DNA of 64,000 nt, from the NCBI GenBank assembly GCA_964630235.1, contig CAZVUO010000001.1:806001-870000 (forward strand), read 5' to 3'. This stretch comes from JBFLYH01 sp964630235. Its GTDB lineage: Bacteria; Oederibacteriota; JAAXVQ01; JAUVAV01. Shown here piece after piece: positions 36,398-44,953 of the stretch. Within the stretch, counting starts at the first letter, position 1. Each line of letters opens with the position of its first letter. The notes below the pieces were generated by a model that was given only the letters and a program-made list of their open reading frames with translations, made no database searches and was not told where the DNA came from. The translations under genes were made by a program, and so were the position numbers.

Positions 36398-37834
36398 ATG
36401 TCGTTTGTCCGCGCGTTCGCGAAGAATGTGATTTTCAAGGGAGCCGGGGAGGTCCTGGTCCGGCTGCTGTCGTTCGCCTTCATCGTGCTGGTGGCCCGCA
36501 CGCTGGGCGAGGCGGATTTCGGCGCGCTGAACTTCGCCCTCTCCTTCCCCCTGCTGTTCGTGGTGATCGTGGACTTCGGTTTCAACCCCCTGCTGATCCG
36601 GGATGGGGCCCGGGACCCGGCCCGCGCGGCCGCTTTGTTCCGGCACGTGCTGGTCTTGAAGCTCGGCCTGGGCCTGCTCTTCCTCGCCGCGGTGATCGTC
36701 GGTCTGCACGCCATCGCCCCCTCGCCGCTGATGCGCCTGTGCGGCTACTGGCTGGCCGGGTTCGTCCTGCTGAACTCCTTCACGGAGATGGTGAACGCCG
36801 TGTTCAACGCCCGCCAGCGCATGGAGCTGGAGGCCGGGGTCAATTCCCTGCAAAAACTGGCGCTCCTGGGGTTCGGCCTCGCGGCCCTGGCCCTGGGCCT
36901 GGGCGTGGCGGGCGTGGCCGCGGCCTACACCCTGGCCGGCGCGATCGGTCTCGCCGGGGCGAGCTGGGTCCTGGGCCGGAGGAAGATGCTGGCCTGGCCG
37001 GCCAAATGGGACCCGGACGTGTTCCGCTACGTCCTGCGGCAGGCCCTGCCCCTCACCCTGACCACGCTCTTCGTCAACCTGTACTTCCGCATTGACATGA
37101 CGCTCCTGGCCAAGCTCAGGCCCGCGGCCGAAGTGGGGTGGTACGGCGCGGCCCATAAGTGCATTGAGGCGCTGATGGTCGTGCCCGCGGTGCTGGCCGT
37201 GGCCGCGTTCCCAGGCTGGTCGCAGTTGTTCCATTCGGACCGCGAGCAGCTCGGCCGGGCCGGCCGCCAGCTCCTGCGGCTGTTGCTGCTTCTGGGCCTG
37301 CCCCTGGCCGCCGGCGCGGCCATTCTGGGCGAGCCGCTCATGGTCTGGCTGTTCGGGGCGGCCTTCGCGCCCGCAGGGGTTGCCTTTGCGTGGCTGGCCG
37401 TGACCCTGAGCTTCATCTTTCTCAACTACGCCCTCTCGTTCCTGCTCATCTCCGGCGAGCGGCAGGCAGCCAACGCCTGGGGCGCGGGGCTGGCGGTCAT
37501 CGTCAGCGTGGCCGCGAACCTGCTGCTCATCCCGCGCTTCGGGCATGCGGGCGCCGCGGCCGCGGCCGCCATTACCGAAGGGTTCCTGCTGTCCGCCTAC
37601 GCCTGGGCCGTCCAGCGCTGGATCTTCCCGCTGCGCCTGTGGGGCTCGCTGGCGCGCACGGCCGCGGCTGCGGCCTGCATGCTGGCCGTGGTCTGGCTGC
37701 TGCGCGCGCAGTATCCCCTGGTGCCGGTGCTGGCCGGAATGGCCGCATATGCCGCCGCGGCCTGGCTCTTCGGCGCGTTCGGGCCCGAGGACCTGCGGCT
37801 GCTCAAGCGGGCCTGGCCCGGAGGCCGGGGATGA
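36398..37834 (+). CDS. Second oligosaccharide flippase, Wzx-like (MOP superfamily)
   Basis: This 478-residue protein has about fourteen hydrophobic segments, with an N terminus of FVRAFAKNVIFKGAGEVLVR and a VARTLGEADFGALNFA loop typical of polysaccharide flippases. A GAGGAG site sits six bases before the ATG. It lies behind a palindromic repeat and overlaps the next GT2 gene in ATGA. It is clearly different from the flippase at 4270, so it is not a recent duplicate. Confidence 0.88.
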   Translation: MSFVRAFAKNVIFKGAGEVLVRLLSFAFIVLVARTLGEADFGALNFALSFPLLFVVIVDFGFNPLLIRDGARDPARAAALFRHVLVLKLGLGLLFLAAVIVGLHAIAPSPLMRLCGYWLAGFVLLNSFTEMVNAVFNARQRMELEAGVNSLQKLALLGFGLAALALGLGVAGVAAAYTLAGAIGLAGASWVLGRRKMLAWPAKWDPDVFRYVLRQALPLTLTTLFVNLYFRIDMTLLAKLRPAAEVGWYGAAHKCIEALMVVPAVLAVAAFPGWSQLFHSDREQLGRAGRQLLRLLLLLGLPLAAGAAILGEPLMVWLFGAAFAPAGVAFAWLAVTLSFIFLNYALSFLLISGERQAANAWGAGLAVIVSVAANLLLIPRFGHAGAAAAAAITEGFLLSAYAWAVQRWIFPLRLWGSLARTAAAAACMLAVVWLLRAQYPLVPVLAGMAAYAAAAWLFGAFGPEDLRLLKRAWPGGRG

Positions 37835-38880
37835 ACGCTCTACGCTTGTCGGTGGTGATCCCAACCTATAACCGGCGCGAGCTGCTCGCCAAAACCCTGG
37901 ACTCGCTCGCGCGGGTGCGGGTCGCGCCGGGTGAGATGGAAGTGATCGTGGTGGACGACGGCTCGCAGGACGGAACGGCCGAGGCGCTGGCCCGCCGGAA
38001 GGACCCTTTCCCGCTCCGGGTGCTGAGGCACGAGTCTTCCCAGGGCCCGGCCGCGGCCCGCAACCGCGGCGCGGCCGCGGCGCGGGGCGAGATCCTGGGC
38101 TTCCTGGATTCGGACGTGACCGTGGACCCGGGCTGGTGGCAGGCCGCGAAGCCGCATTTTGCCGATCCGGGCCTGGGCGCGCTGGAAGGAGCCACCTTGC
38201 TGCCCCCGGGCGCGGGCCGGCCCACGCCTTTTTCCCATTTTGTCCATAACCAGCGCGGCCGTTCCTTCCAAACATGCAATTTTTTCTTCCGGCGCGCGGT
38301 TTTCCTCGCGGCGGGAGGATTCGACGAGCGGTTTTGCTGGCAGGACCGCCGGGGCAGGCTCTGGCATGTGCGCGAGGACACGGACCTGGCGTTTACCCTG
38401 CTGGACCAGGGGCAGCGCATCGAGTTCGAGCCGGCCGCCCAGGCGTTCCATCCCCTGTTCCCGGCGCCGCGGAACATCTACTGGACGAAGACCTATTACG
38501 GCGCGCGGGAAGTGCTGTTGCGGCGGAAACATCCCGGGCAATACCGCCGGTATCTCAGCTGGATTGACGGCAGGGCGTTCCCGGTGTTCTACTGGGGCGT
38601 GTTCATCGGTCTGCCCCTGGCCATCGCGGCTGCGGCCCGAGGGTGGACGCTGCCGCTCCTGGCCGGCAGTACCGCGTTCTTGCTGGGCTGGGCCGGCTCG
38701 GTGTACGCGGTCTGCCGCAAGCGCCAGGTCCGCTGGCCGGACCTGGCCATCCTGATCCCGCAGTTCCTGCTCATCCCTTGGGTGCGGCTCTATTGGGTGG
38801 TGCTTGGGGAGATAAAATATAGGGACGTGAAGCCCGTCTCGGTCACTTCGACAGGCGAGGGAAATACGGACGGTCGTTGA
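37831..38880 (+). CDS. Family 2 glycosyltransferase with C-terminal membrane helices
   Basis: This 349-residue enzyme has RLSVVIPTYNRRELLAKTL, VVDDGSQDGT and FLDSDVTVDPGW. The acceptor-site region REDTDLAFTLL is followed by two or three hydrophobic helices near residues 255-320. The last dozen codons (VTSTGEGNTDGR) run into an inverted repeat, so the natural C terminus seems to have been extended by repeat DNA. The start is ATG 37831 in an ATGA overlap with the flippase. Confidence 0.87.
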   Translation: MNALRLSVVIPTYNRRELLAKTLDSLARVRVAPGEMEVIVVDDGSQDGTAEALARRKDPFPLRVLRHESSQGPAAARNRGAAAARGEILGFLDSDVTVDPGWWQAAKPHFADPGLGALEGATLLPPGAGRPTPFSHFVHNQRGRSFQTCNFFFRRAVFLAAGGFDERFCWQDRRGRLWHVREDTDLAFTLLDQGQRIEFEPAAQAFHPLFPAPRNIYWTKTYYGAREVLLRRKHPGQYRRYLSWIDGRAFPVFYWGVFIGLPLAIAAAARGWTLPLLAGSTAFLLGWAGSVYAVCRKRQVRWPDLAILIPQFLLIPWVRLYWVVLGEIKYRDVKPVSVTSTGEGNTDGR

Positions 38881-38896
38881 GCCTGTCGAAACGACC
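38841..38896. repeat. TTCGACAGGC inverted repeat at the gene end
   Basis: GGTCACTTCGACAGGC (38841-38856) and GCCTGTCGAAACGACC (38881-38896) form arms matching at 14 of 16 positions. Arms of this kind are common intergenic repeats in bacterial genomes. Here the left arm and loop are translated as the end of the GT2 protein. Confidence 0.65.
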
Positions 38897-38928
38897 GGAC
38901 GACGATATCAGGCAAAAAGGGAGACCTC

Positions 38929-39435
38929 ATGAGATCCGATTGGACGCTGCGGTGGTGGGACTTGCTGGTGCTGTTGCTCGCGGTATTTGCGGCCGGGTTT
39001 GTCGTGCGTTACGCGCTGTCGCGTGGCGCGGCAGGCGGCGACTTTACCGGCGTGGCCCAGGCCGAGGTCCGCGTGCCCAGGCCCCTGCCCGAACTGGTGG
39101 CCTTGCTGTCGCCCGGGGACGCGGTGCTGGACGGGCAGGGCCGGAAAGTGGCGGAGGTCCTGTCCCTGCAGCCGGTCCAGCCCCTGGACGCCCTGCCGTC
39201 GCCCGTGCCCCTGGCCGGGAAGCAGGACCTGCTCATCAAGCTCCGGGTCAGCGGGCCCCTCAGGCTGGTCCGCTCGCATCCTGGGTTTCCTGCCGAACCC
39301 GCCACCCTGCGGGCCGGGGTCTGGTGCCTGATCCTCACCGCCAAGGTCGAATGTTCGGGGTTGATCATGAGCGTCAAGCCCCTGGATGACGGCGCCCGGC
39401 AATACCGAACCTCCCTCGGCGCACCCTCCCAGTGA
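38929..39435 (+). CDS. DUF4330-like single-pass membrane protein
   Basis: This 168-residue protein has an N-terminal helix (WWDLLVLLLAVFAAGFVV, residues 10-27) that follows a short cytoplasmic start. A soluble domain of about 130 residues follows, with beta-rich segments such as GQGRKVAEVLSL and QDLLIKLRVSGPLRLV. This arrangement resembles the DUF4330 family, whose function is unknown. It ends one base before the next gene, a ligase-like protein, so it may assist polysaccharide polymerisation. Family assignment is from memory of pattern only. Confidence 0.6.
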   Translation: MRSDWTLRWWDLLVLLLAVFAAGFVVRYALSRGAAGGDFTGVAQAEVRVPRPLPELVALLSPGDAVLDGQGRKVAEVLSLQPVQPLDALPSPVPLAGKQDLLIKLRVSGPLRLVRSHPGFPAEPATLRAGVWCLILTAKVECSGLIMSVKPLDDGARQYRTSLGAPSQ

Positions 39436-39436
39436 C

Positions 39437-40882
39437 ATGCTCCTGACCGTTCCGCTGGCCAAGGCCGCACGCAAGCACAGTCTAAGCCGCGTGGCCCGGG
39501 TCGCCTGGCAACGAGATCTGGCTGGCCTGGCCGTGGCCCTCCTCGCGTCCAGCGTCTGGCTCCTTGGCCGCGGGTCCGCCGCAGGGGACATGATCCTGGG
39601 GTCTGCCAGCCTGCTCCTGGGCTTCATGGCGCCTGGCTGGTCCTTGGCCCTGTGGGCTTTTTGTCTGCCGTTCGAGTACGCGCGAGAGGTCACCGGCCTG
39701 GGCACGATGTACACGGGTGAGCTCCTGCTGGTCCTGGCCCTGCCCGGCGCGGCCTGGCAGTGGTTGCGCCAGCCCGCGTGGCGGCAGCGGACCCTGGCGG
39801 CCCTCGGCTGGTTCTGGCCGTTCCTGCTGGTGCTGGCCCTGTCCGCCTGGCACGCGCACACCGCGGCCGCGTGGAAAGGCTTTCTGCGCTGGGGGGAGTT
39901 CGTGCTCGCGTTCCTGCTCGGCTGGTCCTGGCTGCGGCGAGGGCAGGACTCCGAGCGGGTGCTGTGGGCGCTCGTGGCGGCCGCCGCGGTCAGCGCCTGG
40001 ATGGGCGTGGCCGAGAGCGCGGCCGGCGCGGGCCCCAGGCCGGACCTCACGCGCGTGTGGCTGGATGGCGGCGAGACCGTGCGCGCGGCCGCCGGCATGG
40101 GGACGAACGCCCTGGCCATGCTGGTCGCCTTGCTGCTGCCTTTCACCGCGGCGGCCGGCGTGTTCCATCCCCGGCCCTGGGGCCGGCTGTCCGGCACGCT
40201 GGCCTGCGCCTCTCTGGCCGCGGGTTTCCTGGCGACCTTTTCCCTGACCGGGTGGGTGGCGGTCCTCTGCGCGGCCGCCGTGCTGCTCGCGGTTGCTTCC
40301 GCCGAACAGCCGCGCCTCGGCTTGTGGCTGGCCTGCGCCGCCCTGGCCGCGTTCACCCTGCTGCTCGGCCTGAGACCCGAACTGCTCAGCGGACCCTTCT
40401 GGGAAACCAAGCTGGCGTCCTGGCAGGACCGGTTGGATTATCTCGTGGTCAGCGGCCGCCTGCTCGCGGCCTCGCCCTGGCTGGGCATCGGACCCGGCCT
40501 GTACCGGCACCTGGCCCCGCTGGCGGGCACGGGCTTCGTCAATCCCATCGGCCTGCTCACGCATCCGCACTCCCTGTGGCTGACCGTGCTCGTGGAGACC
40601 GGCGCCCTGGGCCTGGCTGGCCTGGGGTTCGCGGCCTGGCGGTTCGCGGCCGCGATGGGAAAAGGCCTGGCTACGCTTACGCCCGGCTGGCCGCGGGCAG
40701 CGGGTTGGGCACTGGCCGCCGGGCTGGCAGGCTTCTTCGCGGCCAATTTCACGGAGCACGGGCTGGTGCATGACCGGGGCGTGCACGCGGCCCTCATGGC
40801 GGCCGCGGCCCTGGCGTGGATTAGCCGGCCAGGCCAGGCGGACGGAACGCTCCGGTCGCGCCGCAGGGAACCCAAGCCTTGA
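39437..40882 (+). CDS. O-antigen ligase / polymerase family membrane protein, second copy
   Basis: This 481-residue protein has about twelve hydrophobic helices, and the periplasmic loop contains LLTHPHSLWLTVLVETGALG. I chose ATG 39437, one base after the preceding stop codon; an in-frame GTG at 39386 would overlap the previous gene by 50 bases. It differs strongly from the ligase-like protein at 34213. Very GC-rich and Ala/Leu-rich. Polymerase or ligase activity cannot be told apart by sequence. Confidence 0.78.
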   Translation: MLLTVPLAKAARKHSLSRVARVAWQRDLAGLAVALLASSVWLLGRGSAAGDMILGSASLLLGFMAPGWSLALWAFCLPFEYAREVTGLGTMYTGELLLVLALPGAAWQWLRQPAWRQRTLAALGWFWPFLLVLALSAWHAHTAAAWKGFLRWGEFVLAFLLGWSWLRRGQDSERVLWALVAAAAVSAWMGVAESAAGAGPRPDLTRVWLDGGETVRAAAGMGTNALAMLVALLLPFTAAAGVFHPRPWGRLSGTLACASLAAGFLATFSLTGWVAVLCAAAVLLAVASAEQPRLGLWLACAALAAFTLLLGLRPELLSGPFWETKLASWQDRLDYLVVSGRLLAASPWLGIGPGLYRHLAPLAGTGFVNPIGLLTHPHSLWLTVLVETGALGLAGLGFAAWRFAAAMGKGLATLTPGWPRAAGWALAAGLAGFFAANFTEHGLVHDRGVHAALMAAAALAWISRPGQADGTLRSRRREPKP

Positions 40883-41991
40883 AAATCTGCCTGGTCTCCG
40901 CTGCATATCCTCCGGTCCGCTGCGGTGTGGGCGACCAGGTCGCCAAGCAGGCGGCCCTGCTGGCCGCGGCCGGAGAATCCGTGCAGGTGCTGACCTCCAG
41001 CGCCCAGGACAGCCAGCCAGGCGCAGGGGTCGAGGTCCTGGCCGGACAAACCGGATGGAGCGCGGCGCACCTGCCCGCTTTGGTGAACAGGGTCAGGCAG
41101 CTGACGCCGGACGTGGTGCATCTGCATTATCCCAGCCTGGGATACGGCCTGGGCCTGGCGCCCAACCTGCTCTTTCCGGGCCTGAGGCTCCAAAAAGCGC
41201 CAGTTCGGCGCGTGGTGACCCTGCACGAGTACCAGCAATTCACCTGGAAGGGCAGGGCCCGCCTGTGGCCGACCCTGCGTTTCGCGCACCGCATCATCTG
41301 CACCAATCAGCTGGACCGAAAGAAACTGGAGGGCGACTTTCCAGACCTGCGGGGCAAGGTCCGGGTCATCCCTTTGGGAAACCCGCTCGCGGACGAACCC
41401 GGGCAGGCGAACGCGGACCGCGCGGTCCCTGGTTTGGTGCATTTCGGCACGGTCATGCCGAACAAAGGTTGGGAGGACCTGCTCCTGGCTTTGGCGCGCC
41501 TCAAACAACAGGGCCGGCCCCAGCGCTTGCTGGCCATCACGGCCCTGGAGCCCGAGAAGTATGCGTATCACGAGCAGGTCCAGCAGCGCATCCAGGAGTT
41601 GGGGCTGTCATCTGAAATAGAATTTACCGGCTACCTCTCGCCCGGCGAGGCCAGTTCCAGCTTGCGGTCCGGCCGCATCGCCGTGCAGCCGTATCCGGAC
41701 GGCGCGCGCTTGAACCGCAGCAGCCTGGTGACCGTGCTGGCGCACGGCCTGGCCGTGCTCTCCACCGACCCGCCGCAGGTCCTCGACGAACTCACGGCCA
41801 ACCGGCACTATTGGGCCGTGCGGCCCCGCGATCCCTCGGACCTGGCGCAGGGCATCCTTCATCTCGTGGACCATCCTGACCTGGTGGAAAAACTGCAAGC
41901 CCAGGCCCTGGCTGTCAGCCGCGACTACTTTTCCTGGCCGCGCATTATTTCCCTGACCCGGGGCCTGTACCAGCAAGCCCGGTCCAAATAA
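40879..41991 (+). CDS. Family 4-like glycosyltransferase
   Basis: This 370-residue GT-B protein starts MKICLVSAAYPPVRCGVGDQ with a TTG codon inside a TTGA overlap. A typical donor-domain entry GTVMPNKGWEDLLLAL occurs near residue 193, and IAVQPYPDGARLNRSSLVTVLAHGLAVL replaces the usual EX7E stretch with a Glu-less version. This variant pattern is known in WbnK/ExpE7-like proteins, so retaining catalysis is likely but not certain. It closes this operon segment before a 314-base gap. Confidence 0.82.
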   Translation: MKICLVSAAYPPVRCGVGDQVAKQAALLAAAGESVQVLTSSAQDSQPGAGVEVLAGQTGWSAAHLPALVNRVRQLTPDVVHLHYPSLGYGLGLAPNLLFPGLRLQKAPVRRVVTLHEYQQFTWKGRARLWPTLRFAHRIICTNQLDRKKLEGDFPDLRGKVRVIPLGNPLADEPGQANADRAVPGLVHFGTVMPNKGWEDLLLALARLKQQGRPQRLLAITALEPEKYAYHEQVQQRIQELGLSSEIEFTGYLSPGEASSSLRSGRIAVQPYPDGARLNRSSLVTVLAHGLAVLSTDPPQVLDELTANRHYWAVRPRDPSDLAQGILHLVDHPDLVEKLQAQALAVSRDYFSWPRIISLTRGLYQQARSK

Positions 41992-42051
41992 AACCTAATT
42001 TATCATTGCTACTGCCCGGCGTTTTTTCGCAATCTCCCTCTGATTAAAAAT

Positions 42052-42180
42052 ACCCCTCCCCTGGATTTTGGGTGGAAGGGGTTAGGGGAGGGGGCGTCAA
42101 TCCTGCGGTATCCTCGAAACCCTGCATTGCGGGACCCCTCACCCTCACCCTCTCCCGCGGCTGTCGCCGGGGAGAGGGGT
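42052..42180. repeat. Two C-rich/G-rich palindromic repeat units in a 314-base gap
   Basis: Units at 42052-42094 and 42134-42180 have CCCCTCCCC or CCCTCTCCC arms followed by matching GGGAGGGG or GGAGAGGGG arms. The gap 41992-42305 holds these and no supported gene. A TACAAT box at 42274 without a good -35 may drive the next gene. Confidence 0.6.
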
Positions 42181-42305
42181 ATATATTAGAGCCTGCTGAT
42201 GAGATCTGAAATGGGCGTGGGTTTGACATCCTGAGTTGTTGAAATATCAGTTCCCCTATTCCCTTAGGTTGGATACAATTCTGGCAACACCACTCGGAGG
42301 CGCAT

Positions 42306-43421
42306 GTGAAGGTCCTGGTCATTTCCCACAGCGCGGTGGTCGGCGTGTACCGCCGGAAATTTAACGCCCTGGCCAAGCTGGGCTGCGAGGTGCACCTCGC
42401 CCTGCCTGAGCGATGGCCCGAGGGCGGGCGCTGGGTGGACGCGCCGGCCAGCGGGTGGGAGGAAGGCGTCCAGATCCATCGCCTGAGCGGCTGGGGGCTG
42501 GGCCGGGTGGGCGGGTTCTGGCTGCGGGGCCTGCCGGAGCTGGCGCGCCAGGTGGACCCGGAGCTCATTCACGTGGAGGAGGAACCCTACTCCTTGGTTT
42601 GCGGCCAGGCCATGCGCCTGGCTTTGCGGCTCGGACGGCCCCTGGTGTTTTTTACCTGGGAGAACATTTTCCGCGGCTACAAGTGGCCCCTGTCCTGGGT
42701 AGACCGCTGGGTGCTGAGCCGCGCAGCCTGGGCCATTGTGGGCAACCAGGCGGCCCGCGAGGTGCTGGCCCGGCGCGGATTCCACGGCCGCAGTCTGGTG
42801 CTGCCGCAATACGGCGTTGATCCGGATGACTTCAAGCCGCGGGTCAGGCAACCGGGACTGAAGCGCGGGTTCACCATCGGCTACTTCGGCCGCCTGCTGG
42901 AGGAAAAGGGCCTGGGCACCCTGCTGACCGCGGTCCACAGCCTGCCCTTTGACTGGCGCCTGCAGATCACGGGCAGCGGGCCGTTCGAACCGCTGCTGCG
43001 GGCCCGGGTGGAGCAGCTGGGGCTCGGGCCGCGCGTGACCTTCACACCGGCCATTCCCAATGACCGCATCCCCGAAGCTCTCGGCCGGCTGGATGTTTTG
43101 GTCCTGCCCTCGGAAACCCGTCCCTTTTGGAAGGAACAGTTCGGCCGCGTGCTGATCGAGGCCATGGCCTGTGAAATCCCGGTGATCGGTTCGGACTCCG
43201 GGGAGATCCCCTTCGTGATCGGCGAGGCGGGCATGATCTTTCCCGAAGGCCGCTGGGACATCCTGGCCGGCCAGCTGCAAAAGGTCCAGTCCCAGCCCGA
43301 GCTCGCGGCTTTCTTCGGCCGCAAGGGACGGGAGCGCGTGCTGGCCCAGTTTACGACCGACCGTGTGGCGCGCGAAACGTACAAGTGGTACCGCCGCTTG
43401 CGTGATCAGGAGGCCGCATGA
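42306..43421 (+). CDS. Family 4 glycosyltransferase
   Basis: This 371-residue GT-B enzyme begins with GTG (KVLVISHSAVVGVYRRKF) five bases after GGAGG; the ATG two bases upstream is followed at once by a stop and is not used. The donor-domain entry IGYFGRLLEEKGLGTLL is followed by PFWKEQFGRVLIEAMACEIPV, the EX7E region. Its nearest-looking relatives are WcaI/WbuB-like transferases, but the acceptor is unknown. It overlaps the next GT4 gene in ATGA. Confidence 0.88.
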   Translation: MKVLVISHSAVVGVYRRKFNALAKLGCEVHLALPERWPEGGRWVDAPASGWEEGVQIHRLSGWGLGRVGGFWLRGLPELARQVDPELIHVEEEPYSLVCGQAMRLALRLGRPLVFFTWENIFRGYKWPLSWVDRWVLSRAAWAIVGNQAAREVLARRGFHGRSLVLPQYGVDPDDFKPRVRQPGLKRGFTIGYFGRLLEEKGLGTLLTAVHSLPFDWRLQITGSGPFEPLLRARVEQLGLGPRVTFTPAIPNDRIPEALGRLDVLVLPSETRPFWKEQFGRVLIEAMACEIPVIGSDSGEIPFVIGEAGMIFPEGRWDILAGQLQKVQSQPELAAFFGRKGRERVLAQFTTDRVARETYKWYRRLRDQEAA

Positions 43422-44560
43422 AAGTCGCGCTGATCGCGCGCGGCTGCCGGCCGGGCGCCGGCATCCCGCGCTACACCTTTGAACTGGCCAAACGCCTGGC
43501 TCCGCGGCATCAGGTGATCGTGCTCACCCGCGCCCAGGAATTCACCGACTGCGGGGCAGTGCTGGTGCCCGTGGATTCGCCGGCCAAGCCTCTGTGGCGT
43601 TCGGTGCTGTCGTTCAGCACCCGGGCCGGATTTCTGGCCCACCAGCAGTCCTGCGACCTGACGCACACGCAGGGTTCGGACAGCCGCTGGGGCGACGTCG
43701 TGACCGCCCACTCCTGCCATCTCGCCGGCATGCGCGCCTCGCTCCGCGCCGATCCAGGCTGGGGCAACCGCCTGCGCAAGTTTTTCAGCCTCAACCACCG
43801 TGCCGTGGTGCAGATGGAGCGCAGCGCGTTCGCCAGCGCGCGCGTCCTGGTGGCCGTGTCCCGCAGGGTGCGGAGACAGGTGCGCGCGGCTTACCCCTGC
43901 ACTCGGCGCCTGCCCTTCCACGTGATCTATCCTGGCGTGGACCCGGAGGCATTCAACCCCGCGGCCTTGGCGCCCCTGCGGCCGGCTGGCCGCGACCGTC
44001 TGCAGCTCGGGGCCGAGCAGGTGGCGTTCCTGCTGGTGGCGACCGCGCCCCGCCTCAAGGGCGCCGAGCGCCTGATCCGCGTGTTGCGGCGCGTGTCCGA
44101 CCCCCGGGCCGTGCTGGTCATCGCCACGCCGCTTGGACTGGAACCCGGGCTCAGGCGGATGGCCGAGCGCCAGGGCATGACGCCCTGGGTGCGCTTCCTG
44201 GCCGTGGGCCGCGACCCGCGTCCCGCCTACGCGGCGTGCGATGCCTACGTATCCCTGCCGGAGTACGAATCGTTCGGCCTGAGCATCCTCGAAGCCATGG
44301 CCGCCGGCCTGCCGGTGCTGGTTACCGCCAATGCCGGCGCCGCGGAACTGATCAAGCACGAACGGGACGGCCTGATCCTGCCGGTTTGGGCCGACGACGC
44401 GGCCGCGGCGGCGGCCATGCGCTACTTGCTCGCGGACACCGGCCTGCGCCAGCGCCTGGCCGCGGGCGGCCGGCGCCTCGCCCGGGAGTACAGCTGGGAA
44501 CGCATGGCCGCGTCCCTGGAGCGGGTGTACGCGGACGCGCGGCGGGAAAAAGCGAAGTGA
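43418..44560 (+). CDS. Family 4 glycosyltransferase
   Basis: This 380-residue GT-B enzyme starts MKVALIARGCRPGAGIPRYT. It has the donor-domain turn VATAPRLKGAERLIRVL and EX7E in EYESFGLSILEAMAAGLPVL. The loop LTHTQGSDSRWGDVVTAHSCH near residue 76 is typical of WaaG-like LPS core glucosyltransferases, as is the position before heptosyltransferase-like genes. An LPS-core role is therefore plausible. A dense array of palindromic repeats begins 15 bases after its stop codon. Confidence 0.87.
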   Translation: MKVALIARGCRPGAGIPRYTFELAKRLAPRHQVIVLTRAQEFTDCGAVLVPVDSPAKPLWRSVLSFSTRAGFLAHQQSCDLTHTQGSDSRWGDVVTAHSCHLAGMRASLRADPGWGNRLRKFFSLNHRAVVQMERSAFASARVLVAVSRRVRRQVRAAYPCTRRLPFHVIYPGVDPEAFNPAALAPLRPAGRDRLQLGAEQVAFLLVATAPRLKGAERLIRVLRRVSDPRAVLVIATPLGLEPGLRRMAERQGMTPWVRFLAVGRDPRPAYAACDAYVSLPEYESFGLSILEAMAAGLPVLVTANAGAAELIKHERDGLILPVWADDAAAAAAMRYLLADTGLRQRLAAGGRRLAREYSWERMAASLERVYADARREKAK

Positions 44561-44575
44561 AGGTGATATTATTAT

Positions 44576-44953
44576 CCCTCTCCCCAATGTGGGAGAGGGG
44601 AGGGTGAGGGGGGAGAGTATGAGTTCAAAGAATGGAAACACCCCCTCCCCTTCATCCCCTCCCACCGGGGGAGGGGGGGATTTGATAAAAGGTCCTCCCG
44701 TCAGGTGGAGGAAATACAAAAGCAGCTAGTTAATCAGTATTATCCCTCTCCCCATTGTGGGAGAGGGGAGGGTGAGGGGGGCAAGCATGGTCGTGAATAA
44801 TAATAGCACCCCCTCCCCCAGCCCCTCCCACCGAGGGAGGGGAGAAAAAGGGGAAAGCCCCTCCCGCCAGGGAAGGGGAGAAGATTGGGAAAGCCTCTCC
44901 CACCAGGGGAGGGGAAAGAGCGGGATGGACCCCTCTCACCACGGGAGGGGAGA
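44576..44953. repeat. Cluster of at least seven C-rich/G-rich palindromic repeat units
   Basis: Units of the form CCCTCTCCC-loop-GGGAGAGGG or CCCCTCCC-loop-GGGAGGGG occur at about 44576-44613, 44641-44680, 44742-44781, 44808-44845, 44858-44881, 44894-44918 and 44928-44953. Two of them share longer flanks (TATCCCTCTCCCC...GAGGGTGAGGGGG). Spacing is irregular and the units are palindromic, so this is not a CRISPR array. The right half overlaps the predicted beginning of the next coding frame. Confidence 0.8.

Noticed and set aside
36287..38275. 662-codon minus-strand frame opposite the second flippase and GT2 genes
   Set aside because: Low-complexity Gln/Gly/Arg/Pro text with no start signal; the opposite strand carries clear membrane and GT2 genes.
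44576..44953. Possible CRISPR array
   Set aside because: Units are palindromic, vary in sequence and lie at irregular distances; there are no equal spacers and no cas genes.
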